Assembly: GCA_029243385.1 (NCBI GenBank)
Contig: JAQWSC010000002.1
Coordinates: 1-64,000, forward strand
DNA length: 64,000 bases
From: Flavobacteriaceae bacterium
GTDB lineage: Bacteria > Bacteroidota > Bacteroidia > Flavobacteriales > Flavobacteriaceae
Direction of reading: 5' to 3'
Under the pieces are notes generated by a model. That model was not told the origin of the DNA. It was given only the letters and a program-made list of their open reading frames with translations, and made no database searches. Shown one piece after another: positions 44,658 to 54,247 of the stretch. Position 1 is the first letter of the stretch, and each line of letters opens with the position of its first letter. The position numbers were made by a program, and so were the translations under genes.

Positions 44658-46109
44658 ATGGGAATAGTAACTACCCAGTCTGCAAAAAACATGATTACCA
44701 TTTTTGGGGCCTTTGCAATAGGGGCTGTGAATACGTTGTATTTCTATCCTACTTTTTTAAAAGAAACCTATTACGGACTCGTTATATTTTTATTGGCAAC
44801 TTCCAATTTACTGATGCCACTAATGGCTTTTGGAATTCAACATACGATTATTAAATTCTTTTCCTCTTACACAGATTCGGAGCAAAAAGACCGTTTTTTA
44901 TCCACAGCTATTTTATTGCCATTGGCGGTAATTTTACCAACATCGTTGCTGGCCTTATGGGCTCACGACGGCTTTATTGCTTGGATATCTGCCAAAAACC
45001 CAATTATTGAGTCGTATGCTTGGGTAATTTTACTAGTTGCTATTGCTACGGGTTATTTTGAAGTTTTTTATGCTTGGGCGCGGGTTCAATTTCAATCTGT
45101 TGTAGGAAATATTTTAAAAGAAATTTTTCCTCGCGCTACGGTTTTTATTCTGATGTCTTGTGTGATGTTGGATATTTTATCCAAAGAAGATTTTGTTTGG
45201 TGGCTTACGGGCGCCTATTTTCTTCGCTTGTTTCTTATAATACTCTATGCTTTTTCGTTGTATCGCCCCCGTTGGACGTTTGTATTGCCTGATAATTTTA
45301 AATCGGTGTTGTCCTATGCAGCTTTTATTATTGTTTCAGGAGCTGCAGCCAGTTTGTTATTGGATATTGATAAGTTTATGATACCCCAAAAAGAAGCCAT
45401 TGAGTTTACGGCTTTCTATGCAGTAGCGGTCTTTATAGCGACTATTGTTGAGGTTCCTGGACGTGCACTCTTTCAAATCCTCAACCCATTGATGGCCAAA
45501 GCAATCAACGAACAACAAACGGCCGAAATCAAATCGCTTTATCAAAAAAGTTCAATCAATTTGATGGTCTTTTCTGGCTGGTTGTTTTTACTTATCAACT
45601 TGTCCATTCATTCTTTTTACGAAATGATTCCTCAAAAAGAATATGCCGGGGCAGTATGGGTGGTGTTGATTGTTTCGTTTGCTAAACTATTTCAAATGAG
45701 TTTTGGTTGTGGGCCTGCTATACTTGCCAATTCAAAGTTTTATAAAATCACATTGCCTTTTTCATTGGCTATGGGATTGTCAGTATATTTCTTAAACGAT
45801 GTATTGATTGATCGAATGGGTATCAATGGTGCCGCTCTTTCAACACTTATAGTATTGGTGTTTTTTACGATTTTAAAAGTGATGTATATACGTCAAAAAA
45901 TAGGCGTTCAACCCTACACTTTTAAAACATTTCAGTTGTTGGCAGTTATTGTTCTATTGTTTGTGGCTTTTAACTTTCTTCAGTGGGATTTGCACCCCAT
46001 AATTTCGATTGTTCTCACGTCACTTTTGGTTACGCTGGTTTACTTTACAGCGATGATTCTGTTTGGATTTTCTCCCGAATTGAATCGATGGTTAAGAAAA
46101 CGTTCGTAA
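44658..46109 (+). CDS. Oligosaccharide flippase (Wzx-like, MOP superfamily)
   Basis: The 483-residue protein has about 12-14 membrane helices and a polysaccharide-biosynthesis fold. N-terminal ITIFGAFAIGAVNTLYFYP is followed by many hydrophobic spans and short charged loops. It probably moves the lipid-linked glycan made by the two upstream glycosyltransferases across the inner membrane. It is the last gene of the cluster and overlaps the convergent lipoprotein gene by 18 bp. Confidence 0.88.
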   Translation: MGIVTTQSAKNMITIFGAFAIGAVNTLYFYPTFLKETYYGLVIFLLATSNLLMPLMAFGIQHTIIKFFSSYTDSEQKDRFLSTAILLPLAVILPTSLLALWAHDGFIAWISAKNPIIESYAWVILLVAIATGYFEVFYAWARVQFQSVVGNILKEIFPRATVFILMSCVMLDILSKEDFVWWLTGAYFLRLFLIILYAFSLYRPRWTFVLPDNFKSVLSYAAFIIVSGAAASLLLDIDKFMIPQKEAIEFTAFYAVAVFIATIVEVPGRALFQILNPLMAKAINEQQTAEIKSLYQKSSINLMVFSGWLFLLINLSIHSFYEMIPQKEYAGAVWVVLIVSFAKLFQMSFGCGPAILANSKFYKITLPFSLAMGLSVYFLNDVLIDRMGINGAALSTLIVLVFFTILKVMYIRQKIGVQPYTFKTFQLLAVIVLLFVAFNFLQWDLHPIISIVLTSLLVTLVYFTAMILFGFSPELNRWLRKRS

Positions 46110-46786
46110 TTTTTTACGTTGGTCTCTTTTGAACTGCATTAGTATGGATTTATTCTCGTCCAACAGAAAGAGTGAGTTTTCGTCCAAACGGTAAAAAAAC
46201 ACGTTTTCTATTGCCTGTAAAAAAGGAGTAGCAAGACTCATGTCCTTACACCACCTTTTGGTGGAAGCTAAGGCTCTGAAATGCATTTTGTTGCTTGTAA
46301 TTTGTTTGATACTTCCAAAAAAACTATTGCAACTGTCATTTCCATATACATTGTTCTGAGAAATGTTAAAATGAATAGTGACCGATTTGGGGTTTTCTGA
46401 CACCTCTTTTTCACGAATGTGGGTAAGCCGCCAATCTCCTTGCAAGGGACTTAGGCTGTCTTTTTTCTTTTTCAATTCTTTGATAAGTGTATAACGAATT
46501 GAGGAAGCATCAGCAGGAATTTCTTTGGGATCTAAGTGCTCTTTTTTGAGAATCACTTTTTTTAGATAACCCGGTTCAAATTCAAAACCTTCAATAAAAC
46601 CGTCAATGTATTCCCATTGCGCTTTTTTAAGATTCGTTCCTTGATATACTTCCAAACATTCCATTTGCACCATGCCTTCACACGGCTTTTTATAGCCTCG
46701 TATCCAGTAGGTTGTATGCTTTGTAGCGGTGCAGGTTACTGTTAAAAAAAAGCTAAAACAACAATAAGTAGATTTTTATTAAACAT
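46092..46786 (-). CDS. DUF4377/META-domain lipoprotein, frameshifted in the signal peptide
   Basis: The intact part (ATG at 46673, 193 residues) has a DUF4377-like domain (MECLEVYQ...IEGFEFEPGY) and a META/HslJ-like domain (LQGDWRLTHI, GNDSCNSFFG). The family's N-terminus is encoded upstream but is split by one base. From ATG 46786 the frame gives MFNKNLLIVVLAFF and then a stop, within a run of eight T. With nine T it would continue LTVTC (a lipobox) and TYWIRGYKKPCEGMVQ into the rest. So the gene is a broken lipoprotein, a phase-variable one, or carries a sequencing error in a homopolymer. Confidence is high for the domains and lower for the reason. Confidence 0.75.
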
Positions 46787-46908
46787 AATATTTTAATTTT
46801 TGGAGTGAAATATTTTAGAAAATTAAATTTACAAAAAATTCCAAACAAACTTCTTTTACTGGTCTTTCTTAACTTTTGAATAAATGCTTATTTTTACAAA
46901 AAAAAACT

Positions 46909-47727
46909 ATGAGCCGAAAGTGGACTTCGATTAAAACATATTCCGATATAACCTTTGAATTTTTTGAAGGGGTTGCAAAAATCACCATCAATCGTCCTGA
47001 GGTATACAATGCTTTTCGCCCTGAAACCAACAATCAAATGTTGGAAGCTATGGACATTTGCCGCGAACGCGAAGATATTGATATTGTGGTGTTTACAGGA
47101 GCAGGTGAGAAGGCTTTTTGTAGCGGTGGTGATCAAAACGTAAAAGGTACAGGAGGATACATCGGCGAAGACGGTGTACCCCGTTTGAATGTTTTGGATT
47201 TGCATAAAAAAATCAGAGAAATACCCAAGCCCGTTATTGCCATGGTTAATGGTTATGCCATTGGAGGCGGACATGTTCTTCACGTGGTTTGCGATTTGAC
47301 AATTGCCAGTGAAAACGCTCGTTTTGGTCAGACAGGCCCCAAAGTAGGTAGTTTTGACGGAGGATTTGGTTCTTCTTATTTAGCCCGCCATGTGGGACAA
47401 AAAAAGGCGCGTGAAATCTGGTTTTTGTGTGAACAATACACTGCCCACGAAGCTGAGCAAATGGGAATGGTCAACAAAGTAGTTTCTTTGGACAAACTAG
47501 AAGACACTGTCATGGAGTGGTGCAAAATTATGCAAAAGCGAAGCCCTTTGGCGTTGCGAATGATAAAGCGTAGCTTAAATGCCGAACTTGACGGCCAACA
47601 CGGACTCATGCAGTTAGCGGGTGATGCAACCCTAATGTACTATTTAATGGAAGAAGCGCAAGAAGGAAAAAATGCCTTTTTGGAAAAAAGAGATCCTAAT
47701 TTTAAAAAGTATCCGAAATTTCCATAA
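46909..47727 (+). CDS. menB: 1,4-dihydroxy-2-naphthoyl-CoA synthase MenB
   Basis: MenB closes the second ring of menaquinone from o-succinylbenzoyl-CoA. This 272-residue crotonase-fold protein has [16 protein letters not shown] near the start, the oxyanion-hole segment [27 protein letters not shown], and [18 protein letters not shown], which are MenB-type. I used ATG 46909 ([13 protein letters not shown]); a frame from 46876 adds residues not seen in the family. menA, menC and menE follow on the same strand. Confidence 0.97.
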   Translation: MSRKWTSIKTYSDITFEFFEGVAKITINRPEVYNAFRPETNNQMLEAMDICREREDIDIVVFTGAGEKAFCSGGDQNVKGTGGYIGEDGVPRLNVLDLHKKIREIPKPVIAMVNGYAIGGGHVLHVVCDLTIASENARFGQTGPKVGSFDGGFGSSYLARHVGQKKAREIWFLCEQYTAHEAEQMGMVNKVVSLDKLEDTVMEWCKIMQKRSPLALRMIKRSLNAELDGQHGLMQLAGDATLMYYLMEEAQEGKNAFLEKRDPNFKKYPKFP

Positions 47728-47758
47728 TTTTATATCCTAACCCTCAAATTACCTACCT

Positions 47759-48349
47759 ATGCCTTTTATTAAAAAAGAAGACTTGTCTTCTTTATACAAA
47801 GAAATCGACGACAATTTAGAAAAAGTACGTATTTGCCAAAAGCAATACCAACTTTTAAAAAGCAAAGAAAACGCATCTTTAAAAAGGAATAATTCACAAA
47901 CTATGACGGTACTTTTTTGGATTGTTTTGACAGTTTTTCTTTCTTATGGGTTAATGGTGCATTACAAACCACAATGGGTGGGTGTTCCGCCTAAATCAGT
48001 TTCCCCAGGAATGGTTCTTGTTTCCCAAGATAGCTTATCTTCACTGCAGTTAGCGTTAAATAAAGCTCCTCAAGAAACAGAAGTTGAAGATTTTGAGCTC
48101 GATGATGTGCCTGTTTATGCAGTGCAAATAGGAGCGTTTAAAAAGAAAGATTTATCCCTTTTTTCTGAAGGTTTCGTCAACTTTAGATTGTTTAAAAATC
48201 GTCCCTACAACACCTATTCGCTTGGTAATTTCTCAACTCACGAAGAAGCAAAGGCTTTTCAAAGAGAGTTGATTATATTAGGATTTAAAGATCCCGTAGT
48301 GGCTCTTTTTGAAAACGGAAAACGAATATTAATTAATCCGAACGATTAG
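47759..48349 (+). CDS. Single-span membrane protein with C-terminal SPOR domain
   Basis: The 196-residue protein has a short charged N-terminal coiled coil (about 1-45), one membrane helix (TVLFWIVLTVFLSYGLMV, about 53-70), a linker, and a SPOR-like domain in the last 80 residues (YAVQIGAFKKKDLSLF...YSLGNFSTHEEAKAF). SPOR domains bind denuded septal peptidoglycan, so a division-site role is likely, although it sits among menaquinone genes. It ends directly at the menA start. Confidence 0.82.
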   Translation: MPFIKKEDLSSLYKEIDDNLEKVRICQKQYQLLKSKENASLKRNNSQTMTVLFWIVLTVFLSYGLMVHYKPQWVGVPPKSVSPGMVLVSQDSLSSLQLALNKAPQETEVEDFELDDVPVYAVQIGAFKKKDLSLFSEGFVNFRLFKNRPYNTYSLGNFSTHEEAKAFQRELIILGFKDPVVALFENGKRILINPND

Positions 48350-49246
48350 ATGAACACAATCCAAACTTGGATTCATGCTGCTCGACTGCGAACTCTTCCG
48401 CTTTCTGTCTCAGGAATCCTTGTGGGAGCTTCCTTGGCAAAACTTCAAGGTTTTTTTGACACTTCTTTGTTTGTTTTAGCATTGCTTACTACGGTTTCGT
48501 ATCAAATACTCTCTAATTTTGCAAACGATTACGGAGACGGTGTTAAAGGTACAGATAACTCAAAGCGAGTAGGGCCTGCAAGAGCATTTCAGTCAGGAGC
48601 GCTTTCAAAAAAATCATTAAAAACAGGCATTGCCATTAATATTGCAATAGCCTTGTTGTTTACCGTAGCATTAATTATGACCGCTTTTTCAAACAACTTT
48701 TTGCTTATTGTTGTTTTTATGGGATTGGGAACGGTATCGATTTTAGCTGCTATATTTTATACCGTTGGAAAAAACGCCTATGGATATCGGGGTTTTGGAG
48801 ATGTCTTTGTTTTTTTGTTTTTCGGAGGATTGAGCGTATTGGGTGCTTGTTTTTTGTTTACCCAAACCATTCAATGGTTGCATTTTTTTCCTGCAATAAC
48901 CGTGGGGGTCATGAGCGTTGCTGTACTCAACCTTAATAATATGCGCGATGTTGATAATGACTCTGTTTCAAACAAAAAAACCTTGCCTGTTTTGTATGGG
49001 ATGGGGTTTGCCAAAAAATACCATTTTACCTTATTGATTATTGCTTTAGGATCGGCAGTATGTTTTGCCTTAGTTCAAAATATTTCCTTACTGTTTTTGA
49101 TAGCTTTTGTTCCCATTTTTTTTCATTTAAAACGAATAGCATCCATCAAAAATGCTTTAGAATTTGATCCTGAGTTGAAAGTAGTAGCACTCAGCACATT
49201 TTTGTTTTCACTCCTTTTTTTAGGAACCGTATTTTTAGGGTTATGA
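48350..49246 (+). CDS. menA: 1,4-dihydroxy-2-naphthoate polyprenyltransferase MenA
   Basis: MenA attaches the polyprenyl chain to dihydroxynaphthoate in the inner membrane. This UbiA-family protein has 298 residues and about eight to nine helices. The two aspartate-rich motifs are NDYGDGVKGTDNSKRVGPAR near residue 61 and NMRDVDNDSVSNKKTLPV near 200. The start abuts the preceding stop, and the stop overlaps the menC start by 4 bases. Confidence 0.96.
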   Translation: MNTIQTWIHAARLRTLPLSVSGILVGASLAKLQGFFDTSLFVLALLTTVSYQILSNFANDYGDGVKGTDNSKRVGPARAFQSGALSKKSLKTGIAINIAIALLFTVALIMTAFSNNFLLIVVFMGLGTVSILAAIFYTVGKNAYGYRGFGDVFVFLFFGGLSVLGACFLFTQTIQWLHFFPAITVGVMSVAVLNLNNMRDVDNDSVSNKKTLPVLYGMGFAKKYHFTLLIIALGSAVCFALVQNISLLFLIAFVPIFFHLKRIASIKNALEFDPELKVVALSTFLFSLLFLGTVFLGL

Positions 49247-50292
49247 AAGCACGAATTTTAAAACACAAACTGCATTTTAAACAACCCAGTGGAACTTCGC
49301 GTGGGGTTCTTCATGATAAGCAAACATGGTTTTTAATCCTCGAAAACGAAAGCAGTGTTGGAGTAGGAGAATTTAGTATGCTAAAAGGTTTGAGCATAGA
49401 CGACCGCCCTGATTATGAACAGAAACTTCAATGGGTTTGTGACAATATTCATCTTGGTGAACAGTCACTGTATGCTGAGTTATCAGAATTCCCGTCCATT
49501 CAATTTGGTGTCGAAATGGCGTTTCGGTCACTAATAAGTCAAGATCCTTTTCAGTTGTTTCCTTCTACTTTTACTCAAGGGAAAAGTTCCATTCCTATCA
49601 ATGGATTGGTGTGGATGGGCACCAAAGAGTTTATGAATCAACAAATTAAAGAAAAAATTGAAAATGGGTTTGACTGTATTAAACTTAAAATCGGAGCTAT
49701 TGATTTTGAAACAGAATGCCAAATTCTTCAATCCATTCGAGATAATTTTTCCGCAGCTGAAATTGAAATTCGTGTAGATGCTAATGGCGCATTTTCCTCG
49801 CCTCAGGCGTTGGAAAAACTCAAAAGATTGTCTGATTTTACCATTCACTCAATTGAGCAGCCCATAGCAGTTAATCAATGGGATGCAATGGCAGCTTTGT
49901 GTGAGCAATCTCCTATTGACATTGCTTTGGACGAAGAACTAATAGGTGTATTATCAACCTCAAAACGAATGAAATTGTTGGAAACTATTCAACCTCACTA
50001 TTTGATACTCAAACCCAGTCTGATAGGTGGGTGGCAAGGCAGTGAATCGTGGATTGAGGCCGCACAACATCACAATATTGCTTGGTGGGCTACCAGTGCC
50101 CTTGAAAGCAATATTGGGCTCAATGCGATTGCTCAGTGGGTTTTTCTAAAACAAAACCCTCTTAAACAAGGCCTGGGCACTGGTGCCTTGTACACCAATA
50201 ATATTGAAGCCCCTTTGGAGGTTCAAAAGGGATATTTATCGTATAACCAACAATCCCAATGGGATTTTAAATTGAATGCGTCATGTTTATAG
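49243..50292 (+). CDS. menC: o-succinylbenzoate synthase MenC
   Basis: MenC dehydrates the cyclohexadiene intermediate to o-succinylbenzoate. This 349-residue enolase-superfamily protein has the catalytic KLKIG (Lys), metal ligands RVDANGAF (Asp), IEQPI (Glu) and LDEEL (Asp), and LKPSLIGG (Lys). Its ends overlap menA (4 bases) and the protease gene (10 bases), so translation is coupled. Confidence 0.95.
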   Translation: MKARILKHKLHFKQPSGTSRGVLHDKQTWFLILENESSVGVGEFSMLKGLSIDDRPDYEQKLQWVCDNIHLGEQSLYAELSEFPSIQFGVEMAFRSLISQDPFQLFPSTFTQGKSSIPINGLVWMGTKEFMNQQIKEKIENGFDCIKLKIGAIDFETECQILQSIRDNFSAAEIEIRVDANGAFSSPQALEKLKRLSDFTIHSIEQPIAVNQWDAMAALCEQSPIDIALDEELIGVLSTSKRMKLLETIQPHYLILKPSLIGGWQGSESWIEAAQHHNIAWWATSALESNIGLNAIAQWVFLKQNPLKQGLGTGALYTNNIEAPLEVQKGYLSYNQQSQWDFKLNASCL

Positions 50293-51203
50293 AAAATGCA
50301 TTAAAAGTCAAAAATGATTTTTGGAGATATCTCGTAGGTTCATTAATTGTAATAGCAGCAAATGTCATTGCTCAAATTCCTTTTGGAGTTGCTGTTGCTT
50401 TCAAACTTTCCCCAGAAAATATAGGAGGTCTATCTCAAAGTGAATTGATGAAAGTACTCGACTCTAATCTTACTTTCTTTTTAATAATGATTCCTTTTGC
50501 GGTTTCACTTTTGTTTTTATTTTTAGTCATTAAACAAATTCACAATCAATCGATAGTTTCCGTTACCACGTCGCGTTCTTCCATAGACTGGGGTAGAGTG
50601 CGCTTTTCTTTTTTTCTTTTGGCTGCACTAATAGTAGTAACTACAGGTATTGAATATATTGTGGCTCCGGAAGATTTTGTTTGGAATTTTCAGTCGACTC
50701 CCTTTTTAATTTTGTTGGTTTTGGTAGTTGTTTTTATTCCACTTCAAACCAGTTTGGAAGAATATCTTTTTAGAGGATATTTGATGCAAGGTTTGGGTGT
50801 GTTAGCAAAAAACCGCTGGATACCGCTTTTGGTAACCTCACTGATTTTTGGAGGTTTGCATTTTGCCAACCCAGAGGTGGAAAAGTTAGGTTCCTTTTTA
50901 TTAGTATATTACATTGGTACGGGCTTGTTTTTAGGTATTATTACGCTAATGGACGAAGGAATGGAACTGGCCTTAGGATTTCATGCTGCAAATAATATTG
51001 CAGCTGCTTTGCTTGTCACAACCGATTGGAGTGTGTTTCAAACTCATGCAATTTTACTAGATATTTCCGAACCTGATTTGCTGCCTGTTTATGCTGCACT
51101 TGGAGTTTTTTATCCGCTAATGCTTTTTATTTATGCCAAAAAATACGGTTGGAATAATTGGGTTCAAAAACTAACAGGAAACATACAAATTTCAAAAATC
51201 TAA
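50283..51203 (+). CDS. CPBP family intramembrane glutamic endopeptidase
   Basis: The 306-residue protein has about eight membrane helices and the CAAX-protease/bacteriocin-processing motifs EEYLFRGYLMQ (catalytic Glu pair and Arg), a following GGLHFAN (His), and FHAANN (His/Asn). The physiological substrate is unknown. It is embedded between menC and menE with overlaps on both sides, so its expression is tied to menaquinone synthesis. Confidence 0.9.
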   Translation: MFIENALKVKNDFWRYLVGSLIVIAANVIAQIPFGVAVAFKLSPENIGGLSQSELMKVLDSNLTFFLIMIPFAVSLLFLFLVIKQIHNQSIVSVTTSRSSIDWGRVRFSFFLLAALIVVTTGIEYIVAPEDFVWNFQSTPFLILLVLVVVFIPLQTSLEEYLFRGYLMQGLGVLAKNRWIPLLVTSLIFGGLHFANPEVEKLGSFLLVYYIGTGLFLGIITLMDEGMELALGFHAANNIAAALLVTTDWSVFQTHAILLDISEPDLLPVYAALGVFYPLMLFIYAKKYGWNNWVQKLTGNIQISKI

Positions 51204-52270
51204 TGATTCCACCTTTTCAAAATATACATCCGCAATTTCGATGGAACGGACAGGCTTATTCCTCAAAGGAATTGTTATTTCTGGCAAACGATTATTTGGT
51301 AAGTGATAACGAGTACAACCGATCGATAGGTGTTTTTATAAAAGATTGGTTCAACGATTCACCAACGATAACCCTTACAACATCAGGCTCGACAGGGATC
51401 CCCAAACAGATTGCTATTGCCAAAAAAGCGATGGTCGCATCGGCTTTGGCAACAGGCGATTTCTTTAATCTTCAACCGGACATGACGGCACTGCTTTGTT
51501 TGCCAGCAAATTTTATTGGTGGAAAAATGATGATAGTACGTTCGTGGGTTCTTGGATTACAGCTTACCATAGCAACTCCAAGTCAAAATCCCTTGATTGG
51601 CATTGAAGCCACCTTTGATTTTTGTGCTATGACACCTTATCAACTTCAGCATTCGTTGGGAAGTCTTTCCCAAATTAGTATTTTGCTAGTAGGTGGTGCT
51701 TCTGTATCTGAAACACTTTGTGGAAAAATTCAAGATGCGAAAGCCCGAGTTTTTGAAACCTACGGAATGACCGAAACGGTTTCTCACATTGCCGTTCGTC
51801 ATTTAAACGGTAAAACAAGCCATCCTTTTTTTCAGTCCTTTCCTGAGGTAGCGTTATCGTTAGATTCGAGAGGGTGTTTGGTAGTCCATGCTCCACAAAT
51901 TTCGCCAACACCTGTTGTTACAAACGATTTGGTTCGTTTGCACGGTTCCTCTTCTTTTGAATGGCTAGGAAGGTTAGATAGCGTGGTAAATAGTGGAGGA
52001 ATTAAATTGATTCCTGAACAAATAGAACGCGCGTTGTCCTCTTTGTTTTCACAACGTTTTTTTGTAGCAGGACTTCCCGATGCTCAGTACGGTCAAAAAC
52101 TGGTGCTTGTTGTTGAAGGAAATACTTCTGAACACTCTGTTGCCTCTTTAAAACAAAAAAGTTCGTTGCCGTCCATTCAGCTTCCCAAGGAAGTTTTTTT
52201 GGTTACCAAGTTTAGTGAGACTCCTAGTGGTAAAATCAATCGATTGGCAGTTTTAGAATCACTTTGCTAG
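51203..52270 (+). CDS. menE: o-succinylbenzoate-CoA ligase MenE (short form)
   Basis: MenE makes the CoA thioester of o-succinylbenzoate through an adenylate. It has 355 residues, short for an ANL-family enzyme but usual for Bacteroidota MenE. Motifs are TLTTSGSTGIPKQIAI (P-loop), ETYGMTETVSHIA and the late SGKINR (catalytic Lys). ATG 51203 shares one base with the protease stop; an upstream frame from 51158 was rejected as it lies inside that gene. Confidence 0.93.
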   Translation: MIPPFQNIHPQFRWNGQAYSSKELLFLANDYLVSDNEYNRSIGVFIKDWFNDSPTITLTTSGSTGIPKQIAIAKKAMVASALATGDFFNLQPDMTALLCLPANFIGGKMMIVRSWVLGLQLTIATPSQNPLIGIEATFDFCAMTPYQLQHSLGSLSQISILLVGGASVSETLCGKIQDAKARVFETYGMTETVSHIAVRHLNGKTSHPFFQSFPEVALSLDSRGCLVVHAPQISPTPVVTNDLVRLHGSSSFEWLGRLDSVVNSGGIKLIPEQIERALSSLFSQRFFVAGLPDAQYGQKLVLVVEGNTSEHSVASLKQKSSLPSIQLPKEVFLVTKFSETPSGKINRLAVLESLC

Positions 52271-52313
52271 AAATGCTTTAGCAAACAATTGTTAAAATAA
52301 TTCTAAGATTTTA

Positions 52314-52342
52314 TTGTGATTAAAGTGAAATTACGATATTTG
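52314..52342 (+). promoter_or_regulatory. Candidate promoter for the 59-residue membrane protein
   Basis: TTG (52314-52316), 18 bases, then GATATTTG (52335-52342), one mismatch from the TAnnTTTG consensus. The ATG follows 27 bases later. Confidence 0.4.
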
Positions 52343-52369
52343 GCATCCAATAACTAACAACTAATCCGT

Positions 52370-52549
52370 ATGAAACTCAATAAAAATATAATCTTTGCGT
52401 TCGCATCGTTGATTCTCACTCTTTTGGGTATTGCTTTGGTACTTCTGGGTGTTTTTAAGTACCGCGAATATGCTATTGGATTTTCGGTAGCTGGAACGGG
52501 GTTTATTGCTATTGGTTGGGCGTTCAACGCCTTAAAAGGACGTGTTTAG
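52370..52549 (+). CDS. Tiny two-helix membrane protein (CAL67264-like)
   Basis: The 59-residue protein ([16 protein letters not shown]...AFNALKGRV) has two hydrophobic helices: [21 protein letters not shown], then [18 protein letters not shown]. The [16 protein letters not shown] and [10 protein letters not shown] segments resemble a small conserved Bacteroidota membrane family named after CAL67264 (recognised from memory, not searched). It has its own promoter-like sequence and its stop overlaps the convergent fumC end by 3-4 bases. The function is unknown. Confidence 0.8.
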   Translation: MKLNKNIIFAFASLILTLLGIALVLLGVFKYREYAIGFSVAGTGFIAIGWAFNALKGRV

Positions 52550-53937
52550 TTATTCGTCATATTTTTGGGAACTACCCAAGCATCAAATTCTTCAGCAGTT
52601 ACATGGCCTAATTTAATGGCTTCTTCTCGAAGTGTCGTTCCGTTTTTATGAGCTTCATTGGCAATTTCGGCAGCTTTGTAATAGCCTATTTTGGTATTCA
52701 ATGCGGTAACTAGCATAAGAGAGTTGTCAACCAATTCGTTAATTCTACTATGGTTGGGCTCAATCCCGCTAACACAGTGTTCTGAGAAACTTAGAGAAGC
52801 ATCTCCAAGCAATCGAGCAGATTCTAAAATATTAGCCGCCATCATGGGCTTAAAAACATTGAGTTCGTAATGCCCTTGAGCGCCACCAATAGAAAGCGCC
52901 ACATCGTTTCCAATCACTTGTGCGCATACCATTGTTAGTGCTTCGCATTGCGTTGGATTCACTTTTCCAGGCATAATGGAGCTTCCAGGTTCATTGGCAG
53001 GAATAATGATTTCGCCAATACCAGAGCGAGGACCACTGGCCATCATTCGTATATCGTTGGCAATTTTGTTTAAAGCAACTGCCAGTTGTTTGAGTGCGCC
53101 GTGTGATTCAACCAATGCATCGTGGGCTGCTAAGGCCTCGAACTTATTTTTGGCACTTACAAAAGGCAACCTAGAAAACTCAGCAATATAATTAGCCACC
53201 AAAGGAGCATATCCTTTGGGAGTATTGATTCCTGTTCCTACTGCAGTTCCACCCAAAGCAAGTTCAGACAAATGGGGCAGTGTGTTTTTAAGCGCAGCTA
53301 GTCCGTGCTCCAATTGAGATACATATCCTGAAAACTCTTGCCCTAGAGTTAGTGGAGTAGCGTCCATTAGGTGCGTTCTTCCGATCTTGACCACGTCTTT
53401 AAAAGCTTCAGACTTTGCGCGAAAAACCTCCAATAAGGCAGTTATGTTTGGAATTGTTAGTGTTACAATTTTTTGATAAATAGCAATATGCATTCCCGTT
53501 GGAAAGGTGTCATTGGAAGATTGCGATTTGTTAACATCGTCGTTGGGTTGTAGGGTTTTTTCTCCTTTTCCCAAGGTGTTTCCTTCCAATACGTGAGCAC
53601 GATTTGAAATAACTTCATTCACATACATATTGCTTTGTGTCCCTGATCCTGTTTGCCAAATAACCAAAGGAAATTCATCGTCCAAAGCACCGGTTAGAAT
53701 TTCATCACATACTTGCGCAATCAAATCTCTTTTTTCGTTAGAAAGAACGCCTAAATCGCAATTGGCGTAGGCAGCGGCTTTTTTTAGGTAAGCAAAGCCA
53801 TGAATAATTTCGATGGGCATGGATCCTGGATTGCCGATTTTAAAGTTGTTTCGAGAACGTTCTGTTTGTGCACCCCAATAACGATGGGCAGGAACTTCTA
53901 CTGTTCCCATGGTATCTTTTTCAATTCGTACAGACAT
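52546..53937 (-). CDS. fumC: Class II fumarate hydratase FumC
   Basis: FumC interconverts fumarate and malate in the TCA cycle without an Fe-S cluster. It has 463 residues from ATG 53937 ([25 protein letters not shown]); a frame to 53958 adds seven residues unlike the family. Signature regions are [35 protein letters not shown] and [16 protein letters not shown], the last carrying the catalytic serine loop. It is divergent from a tiny membrane-protein gene. Confidence 0.97.
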   Translation of the reverse strand: MSVRIEKDTMGTVEVPAHRYWGAQTERSRNNFKIGNPGSMPIEIIHGFAYLKKAAAYANCDLGVLSNEKRDLIAQVCDEILTGALDDEFPLVIWQTGSGTQSNMYVNEVISNRAHVLEGNTLGKGEKTLQPNDDVNKSQSSNDTFPTGMHIAIYQKIVTLTIPNITALLEVFRAKSEAFKDVVKIGRTHLMDATPLTLGQEFSGYVSQLEHGLAALKNTLPHLSELALGGTAVGTGINTPKGYAPLVANYIAEFSRLPFVSAKNKFEALAAHDALVESHGALKQLAVALNKIANDIRMMASGPRSGIGEIIIPANEPGSSIMPGKVNPTQCEALTMVCAQVIGNDVALSIGGAQGHYELNVFKPMMAANILESARLLGDASLSFSEHCVSGIEPNHSRINELVDNSLMLVTALNTKIGYYKAAEIANEAHKNGTTLREEAIKLGHVTAEEFDAWVVPKNMTNN

Positions 53938-54008
53938 AATGTGGGTATTTGTATGCAAAGTTACAGTAAACGAATCACTTTTTCTTGTTAATAAACACTA
54001 AAAAGATG

Positions 54009-54040
54009 TTTGTAGTTGCCAAACTTTCTCAATATCTTTG
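54009..54040 (+). promoter_or_regulatory. Consensus Bacteroidota promoter upstream of a 54-residue membrane protein
   Basis: TTTG (54009-54012), 20 bases, then a perfect TATCTTTG (54033-54040). It matches the primary sigma-factor promoter of this phylum and places transcription just before ATG 54069, deciding against earlier starts at 53985 or 54006. Confidence 0.65.
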
Positions 54041-54068
54041 TAACCGTTCAACAAAACAAACAGTTCTC

Positions 54069-54233
54069 ATGTTCGAATTTGATCAGTATCTTGGTTTTTT
54101 AGCATTTCTATCCATTCTTACCCTAGGGTTTTGGTTGATGATCTTCCTTATAGGTTTTATTGTCCCTTACTGGTTAGTGGGTGCGCTAAAGGAACGTTTT
54201 AAAGAGCTTCGTGAGGCTAAAAAAGCCAAATAA
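54069..54233 (+). CDS. Small single- or double-span membrane protein, unknown function
   Basis: The 54-residue protein (MFEFDQYLGFLAFLSILTL...KERFKELREAKKAK) has a hydrophobic stretch from about residue 8 to 40, possibly two short helices, and a strongly charged C-terminal helix. ATG 54069 is chosen because a consensus promoter ends at 54040. It is convergent with the outer-membrane receptor gene. No family recognised. Confidence 0.6.
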   Translation: MFEFDQYLGFLAFLSILTLGFWLMIFLIGFIVPYWLVGALKERFKELREAKKAK

Positions 54234-54247
54234 GTATCATTTGACTT

